Part shown: in pieces, positions 59,901-64,000 of the stretch | Layout of the letters: each line of letters opens with the position of its first letter | How positions within the stretch are numbered: the stretch's first letter is position 1 | Translations under genes and position numbers: made by a program | The notes under the pieces: model-generated | What the model saw: the letters and a program-made list of their open reading frames with translations, nothing else | Told to the model about the DNA's origin: nothing | Databases searched by the model: none | Source: Strix aluco | Taxonomy: Eukaryota; Chordata; Aves; Strigiformes; Strigidae | Assembly: GCF_031877795.1 (NCBI RefSeq) | Contig: NC_133946.1 | Location: forward strand, 12,499,144-12,563,143 | Length of the DNA stretch: 64,000 nucleotides | Direction of reading: 5' to 3'

Positions 59901-62900
59901 GAAACAAGGCAACTTCCAGTGAGACATCGGGGAAAGGCTTTTTCCCCTCGAGGGTAGTTGAACGCTGGAACGGGGACCTGGAAAAGGGGGAGTACCTCCA
60001 AGTATCTCCTTGGAGATGGTCACGAGTGAGCTGGACAAATGCTGCCCGGAGCCCTCCCGAGGTCCCTGCCCACCCCGGTATGCTGTGACGCTCCTCGTCC
60101 CGCAGGTGACGGGCAAATTCCGCGGGGGTGTCAACCCCTTCACCAACGGTTGCTGTAAGAACGTCAGCCGGGTCCTCTGCAGCTCCCCGGCCCCCAGGTG
60201 AGCCCGGCACAGCGCGGTGGTGCCCCGCCACCCTGCAACCCCCTGGCAGACTGCCCCATCCCGAGCTCTGGGCCTTGACCCTCCTCCTGCCGCTCTCCAC
60301 AGGTACCTCGGGCGCCCGAAGGCCGAGCAGACGGTGCTGGTGCGACCCCCCTTCTTGCGGCCCGAGGTGTCGGACGGTCAGATCACGGTCAAGATCATGG
60401 ACAACGGTATCCAGACAGAGCTGAAGAGGACGAAGGTGAGGAAGGCGGGGATTAGCGTTCCCTGCGTTGGGGCCCTCCGTGGAGCCCAGGGGTGCGAGCC
60501 TGCATCCGTGAGTAAAGAACCGAGTGAGCCTTGTCACGTTGCCCGTCCCCCTCCGTGTCATCCTGTTCTGTGTCCCCATGGAACAGAAACCTTGTCCCTC
60601 CCGTGCGGCAGCAACCGCATGAGGCTCTGCCCCCTCCGTTGCCCTTCCCCACCCCGTCCTTCCCCCTCACAGCGTCATTCAGAGCTCCCCCTTCCTCAGC
60701 ACTTCCCGGCACCGGAGGCACGTGCCGCCTTCAAGCGCTCAGCATGTTGGATGGCCCGGGAGGCAGCGAGAGCCCCTGTAACACCGGTGCCCACTCCCTG
60801 CCTGCCAAGGGGAGGCCTTGGCACCCTCTGACCCTCCCTCTGCGCTTTGTCTCTGCAGTCCAAAGGAAGCCTGGAGGTGACGGAGAGCCAGTCTGCTGAC
60901 GCCGAACCGCCCCCCCCACCTAAGCCAGACCTCAGCCGCTACACGGGCCTGAGGACACACTTAACCCTGGCCACCAATGAGGGTAAGGAAGGTGTGCAGG
61001 GTCCCCAGAGGGAGCCCAGGGCTGCACCAGGCAGACCAGGAGCCAGGGCCATAGGCGGAACAGGCTGCAGGGCAGGCCCGAAGCACATCGGCACCACCGC
61101 GCTGCGGGGCAGGACGTGCCCGCGTTTCTGGGCTGGTACACGCGGCCCCTCGCACTCGGAGAAGCCTGCGGGACGCTCATAGCCAGCTCTGCTCCGTTGG
61201 AGAGGAGCAGGAGGCCGAGCCGAGCCAGTGTGGGGCTTGTCCAGAGCCGCTGCGAGCCGTGGAGGCCTGCGACGGGCCAGCTGGCGGGCTGCGTGCCGCG
61301 GGCAGGCGCGGGAGCGTCGCCGGGACGAAGGAGGCGAAGGAGTGGCAGGCCCGGCGCGGCAGCAGAGAGCACATTTGCGGCGGCCGGCGCAGTCGCTTTC
61401 CCCGCTCCCCTGCGCGCCGGCGAAGCGGTGCTCGGAGCCGCCTGCGAGGGCTTGGCGAGAGAGGTGGGCTGTGAAGGGCAGAGCTCGGAAGCAGCAGCTC
61501 CCCGCAGCTCTCTGGGGCCGCCTGGAGAAGGGCTGCGGCACACGGGGGGTGGCCAGCGGCTCCGTGAAGCGCCCGCCCCCGCCACTGCCTCCTGCGGTGC
61601 CCACCCCGGCGTGTGGCTCAGTCGGGGCCGTGGAAGTGCCAGCCCCAAACATCACCTCGGGGACTCGTTTCCCATCCCGCTCTGTTTCGTCCGCCCCCGT
61701 GCGCCTCTCCTCCAGCCCGTCCCTCTGTCCGCCTCCCCGGTCTGTCCGCCCCAGGCTCAGAGCCGGTTCTTGGGAAGGGAGGGCAGGGCTCTGCGCCGTG
61801 TTCCTGCCCCTGCGCAGCCCCAGCCAGCCGCCGCGTCTGAGCCCCCTTCTCTCCTCTCTTCCCACCCACAGACAGCAGCCTGCTAGGCAAGGACAGCCCC
61901 CCAACGCCCACCATGTACAAGTACCGGCCCGGCTACAGCAGCAGCAGCAGCTCGGCAGCTCTGCCCCACTCCACCAGCGCCAAGGTAAGGCCGTGCCTGC
62001 CGCTGCCCCCAGCCTGGCAAGGGGGGAGCCCGGCCTCGAGGGGATGCCCCCACTTGGAGGAGGCTCTGGGGTGGGCCCTGGGAGCCTTGCAGGGGGGCTC
62101 TGTCTTTCTGTGGGTGACGGCTGCGTCTCTGCCCCTCAGCTGAGCCGAGTGAACAGCCTGAAGGAGCCCAACTCCATCTGCGAGAGCAGCCGCCAGCCCA
62201 ACTACCGCTCGGAGCCGAGCCTGGAGCCTGAGAGCTTCCGCTCACCCACCTTCGGCAAGAGCTTCCACTTCGACCCACTCTCCAGCGGCTCCCGCTCCTC
62301 CAGCCTCAAGTCGGCCCAGGGCACGGGCTTCGAGATGGGCCACCTCCAGTCCATCCGCTCCGAGGGCACCACCTCCACCTCCTACAAGAGCCTGGTGAAC
62401 CAGACGCGCAACGGCAGCCTGTCGTACGACAGCCTGTTGACGCCCTCCGACAGCCCTGACTTCGAGTCGGTGCAGGCGGGCCCGGAGCCCGACCCGCCGG
62501 TGGGTTACACCTCACCCTTCCTCTCGGCCCGCATCGCCCAGCAGAGAGAGACCGACCTGCACGGCCGCTTCGCCGGCGCCGTCTCCCCCAAGCACGCGCC
62601 GCCCCGTGAGCCCTCGCCCGTGCGCTATGACAATCTCTCCCGCCACATTGTGGCCTCCATCCAGGAGCGGGAGAAGCTGCTGCAGCAGCCGCCGGCCACG
62701 GGCAGGGAGGAGGACGCGGGGCTGGCGGACTCGGGTCTCCAGTCGACGCCGGGCTCCAGCAACGCCCCCCGCACCAGCTCCTCCTCGGACGATTCGAAGC
62801 GCTCGCCCCTGGGCAAGAACCCACTCACCCGCCCAGCCCCTCCCCGCTTCGGCAAGCCCGAGCCCCCCCACGCGCTCCGGGTGCGCTCCCTGGGCTCCCC

Positions 62901-63503
62901 CGACCAACCCGCCGCCCCCCACCTGGGCAAATCCGTGTCTTACAGCAGCCAAAAACCAGCGTCTCAGGCCAGCGTCCCCGAGACGGAGGAGGTGGCCTTG
63001 CAGCCCTTACTGGCGCCAAAGTAAGTACCTGCCCAGCACCTGTTGTCCCCCACCTCGTTCCTCCGCACCAGCTCCTGGGGGCAGCAAAACGCCCCTGTAG
63101 CCTGGAGAGGGGTGAGGGAACCAACACACACCCCCCCCCCCCCCCCCCCGAACAGAGCGGGTGCCCCTGGGCCACCCCCCGGGCCTCTCAGGGAGCTGGA
63201 GCGGCACGGGGGGGCCGGCGGGGGGCAGGGCCAGGGCTGTGCTGGCAGCCAGGGTCTCTCCCAGGGGTGACAGCAGCCCCGCGGCACCCCACTCCCTCCC
63301 CACCTCACGCCGTGTCCGTCCGTCCTTCCCTCCCCAGGGACGAGGTACAGATGAGAACAGCCTACAGCAAGTCCAACGGGCAGCCCAAGAGCCTGGGCTC
63401 GGCCCCCCCGGGCCCGGGGCCGGTGCCACTCAGCAGCCCCACGCGTGGAGGCGTCAAGAAGGTCTCTGGCGTGGGGGGTACCACCTACGAGATCTCGGTA
63501 TGA
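50958..63503 (+). CDS. ZDHHC5: ZDHHC5, plasma-membrane palmitoyltransferase
   Basis: Eleven coding exons: 50958-51061, 58417-58538, 58964-59121, 59220-59392, 59505-59607, 60106-60197, 60303-60435, 60859-60982, 61872-61984, 62140-63020 and 63338-63503. All phases match; 2,169 bases give 722 residues (human 715). Four membrane spans are visible: [50 protein letters not shown] and [20 protein letters not shown]. The Cys-rich domain [20 protein letters not shown] leads to the catalytic [19 protein letters not shown], including the DHHC cysteine. The long disordered cytosolic tail ends [16 protein letters not shown], a C-terminal PDZ ligand. It S-acylates synaptic and signalling proteins at the plasma membrane (family knowledge). 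The start [14 protein letters not shown] matches human [14 protein letters not shown]. Confidence 0.98.
51062..58416 (+). other. ZDHHC5 intron 2 (about 7.4 kb)
   Basis: Separates the first coding exon from the second. It contains unremarkable mixed sequence with a few long shadow ORFs but no recognisable gene; none of those ORFs has domain-like composition or paired splice sites. Confidence 0.6.
59845..60055 (+). mobile_element. CR1 LINE fragment in ZDHHC5 intron 6
   Basis: AGAGGATGGAGCCGGGGCGG, CTCTTCTCGGGCAGGTGAGAAGCGAC, GACATCGGGGAAAGGCTTTTT, GTTGAACGCTGGAACGGGGA and CTCCTTGGAGATGGTCACGA follow, in order, the CR1 segment 'agaggatggagccaggctcttctc ... gagcactggaacaggctgcc ... tctggagatattca'. 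It lies in the intron upstream of the [12 protein letters not shown] exon, on the same strand as the gene. Confidence 0.85.
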
Positions 63504-64000
63504 GGGGCAGAGCCGCTCGCCCCCCGCCTCCTCCCCGCCCGCCCCGAGGGACGTTCTGCGGCCGGACGCTCTGCAGACTCCAGCGAGAGCCGGATTGGGG
63601 GGAAACGGGCCCGCGGCCCCCTCTGCTTCTCTCTTTCTCCACCCCTCCCGGGACCTGGGGGGCTGACACCCCCCCTGCCCGCCGAGGACTGCCGCCGGCA
63701 GCCGCCCCGGCCAGGCGCGGGGCCGGGGGGGGCCGTGTCCTGCAGCCGCGCGCCCCGGCACCATCTCGGCTGGGCCAGCCACTTGTGGGCCTTGTGCAAT
63801 CAATCGCTCGCCTAGCGTGGTAGGAATGGATTGTTTTTAAACCAGAATACTTTTTTTTATTATTATTGTTACGGATTCTATTTTTTTTCTCTTTCTGAGT
63901 TACCAGGTGTGTGTATATATAAATATCTATATATATAAATATAAATATTAAAAAAAAAAAAGCAGAAATTATATATCTTACCCAGAGAGAGGAAGAAACT
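63504..64000 (+). other. ZDHHC5 3' UTR (partial)
   Basis: Begins GC-rich and turns abruptly A/T-rich from about 63,830, with U-runs and TATATATAAATATCTATATA, then an A12 run at 63,950-63,961. No clear terminal poly(A) signal can be assigned before the window ends. Confidence 0.7.

Overview
This is nuclear DNA from a vertebrate, almost certainly a bird. It is very GC-rich, with short GT-AG introns packed with minisatellites. Three degraded CR1 LINE fragments, the typical avian repeat, are present (about 11.4, 40.7 and 59.9 kb). Gene order matches human 11q12.1: TNKS1BP1, SSRP1, P2RX3, a PRG2/PRG3-like lectin, TIMM10, SMTNL1, UBE2L6, SERPING1, YPEL4, CLP1, ZDHHC5. The density and composition suggest a microchromosome. 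Gene names rest on recognising conserved protein families and this gene order from memory; no database was searched.

Layout. TNKS1BP1 (minus) occupies 1-7.1 kb, with its C terminus beyond the window edge. SSRP1 (minus, 10.1-16.5 kb) is complete at 706 codons. P2RX3 (plus, 18.1-21.9 kb) is complete at 408 codons and converges on a small secreted C-type lectin gene (minus, 22.8-24.2 kb). A 200-N gap lies at 25,022-25,221. TIMM10 (minus) and SMTNL1 (plus) are head to head around 26.1-27.5 kb. SMTNL1 converges on UBE2L6 (minus, 30.5-32.1 kb), which is head to head with SERPING1 (plus, 33.3-36.3 kb). YPEL4 (minus, 37.2-38.4 kb) is head to head with CLP1 (plus, 40.0-42.4 kb). ZDHHC5 (plus) fills the rest, from a promoter near 43 kb to its stop at 63,503, with two introns of 7-8 kb. 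There is no operon-like logic: this is a conserved cluster of independent genes for chromatin, ion channel, innate immunity, mitochondrial import, muscle, RNA processing and palmitoylation.

The main oddity is a block from about 23 to 38.5 kb, around the gap. Six neighbouring genes (lectin, TIMM10, SMTNL1, UBE2L6, SERPING1, YPEL4) each carry apparent one-base reading-frame problems. SSRP1, P2RX3, CLP1 and ZDHHC5 run through their coding exons without one. Two of these problems fall exactly on functional cysteines: the Tim10 CX3C motif and the UBE2L6 active site. Local consensus error is the simplest reading, but real change cannot be excluded. Other signals include a dense array of octamer (ATGCAAAT) sites between YPEL4 and CLP1, a recurrent CCATAGAGAG motif in CpG islands, a duplicated RFX X-box upstream of TNKS1BP1, and an ISRE inside UBE2L6. 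I found no CRISPR array, no virus-like element and no convincing RNA gene.
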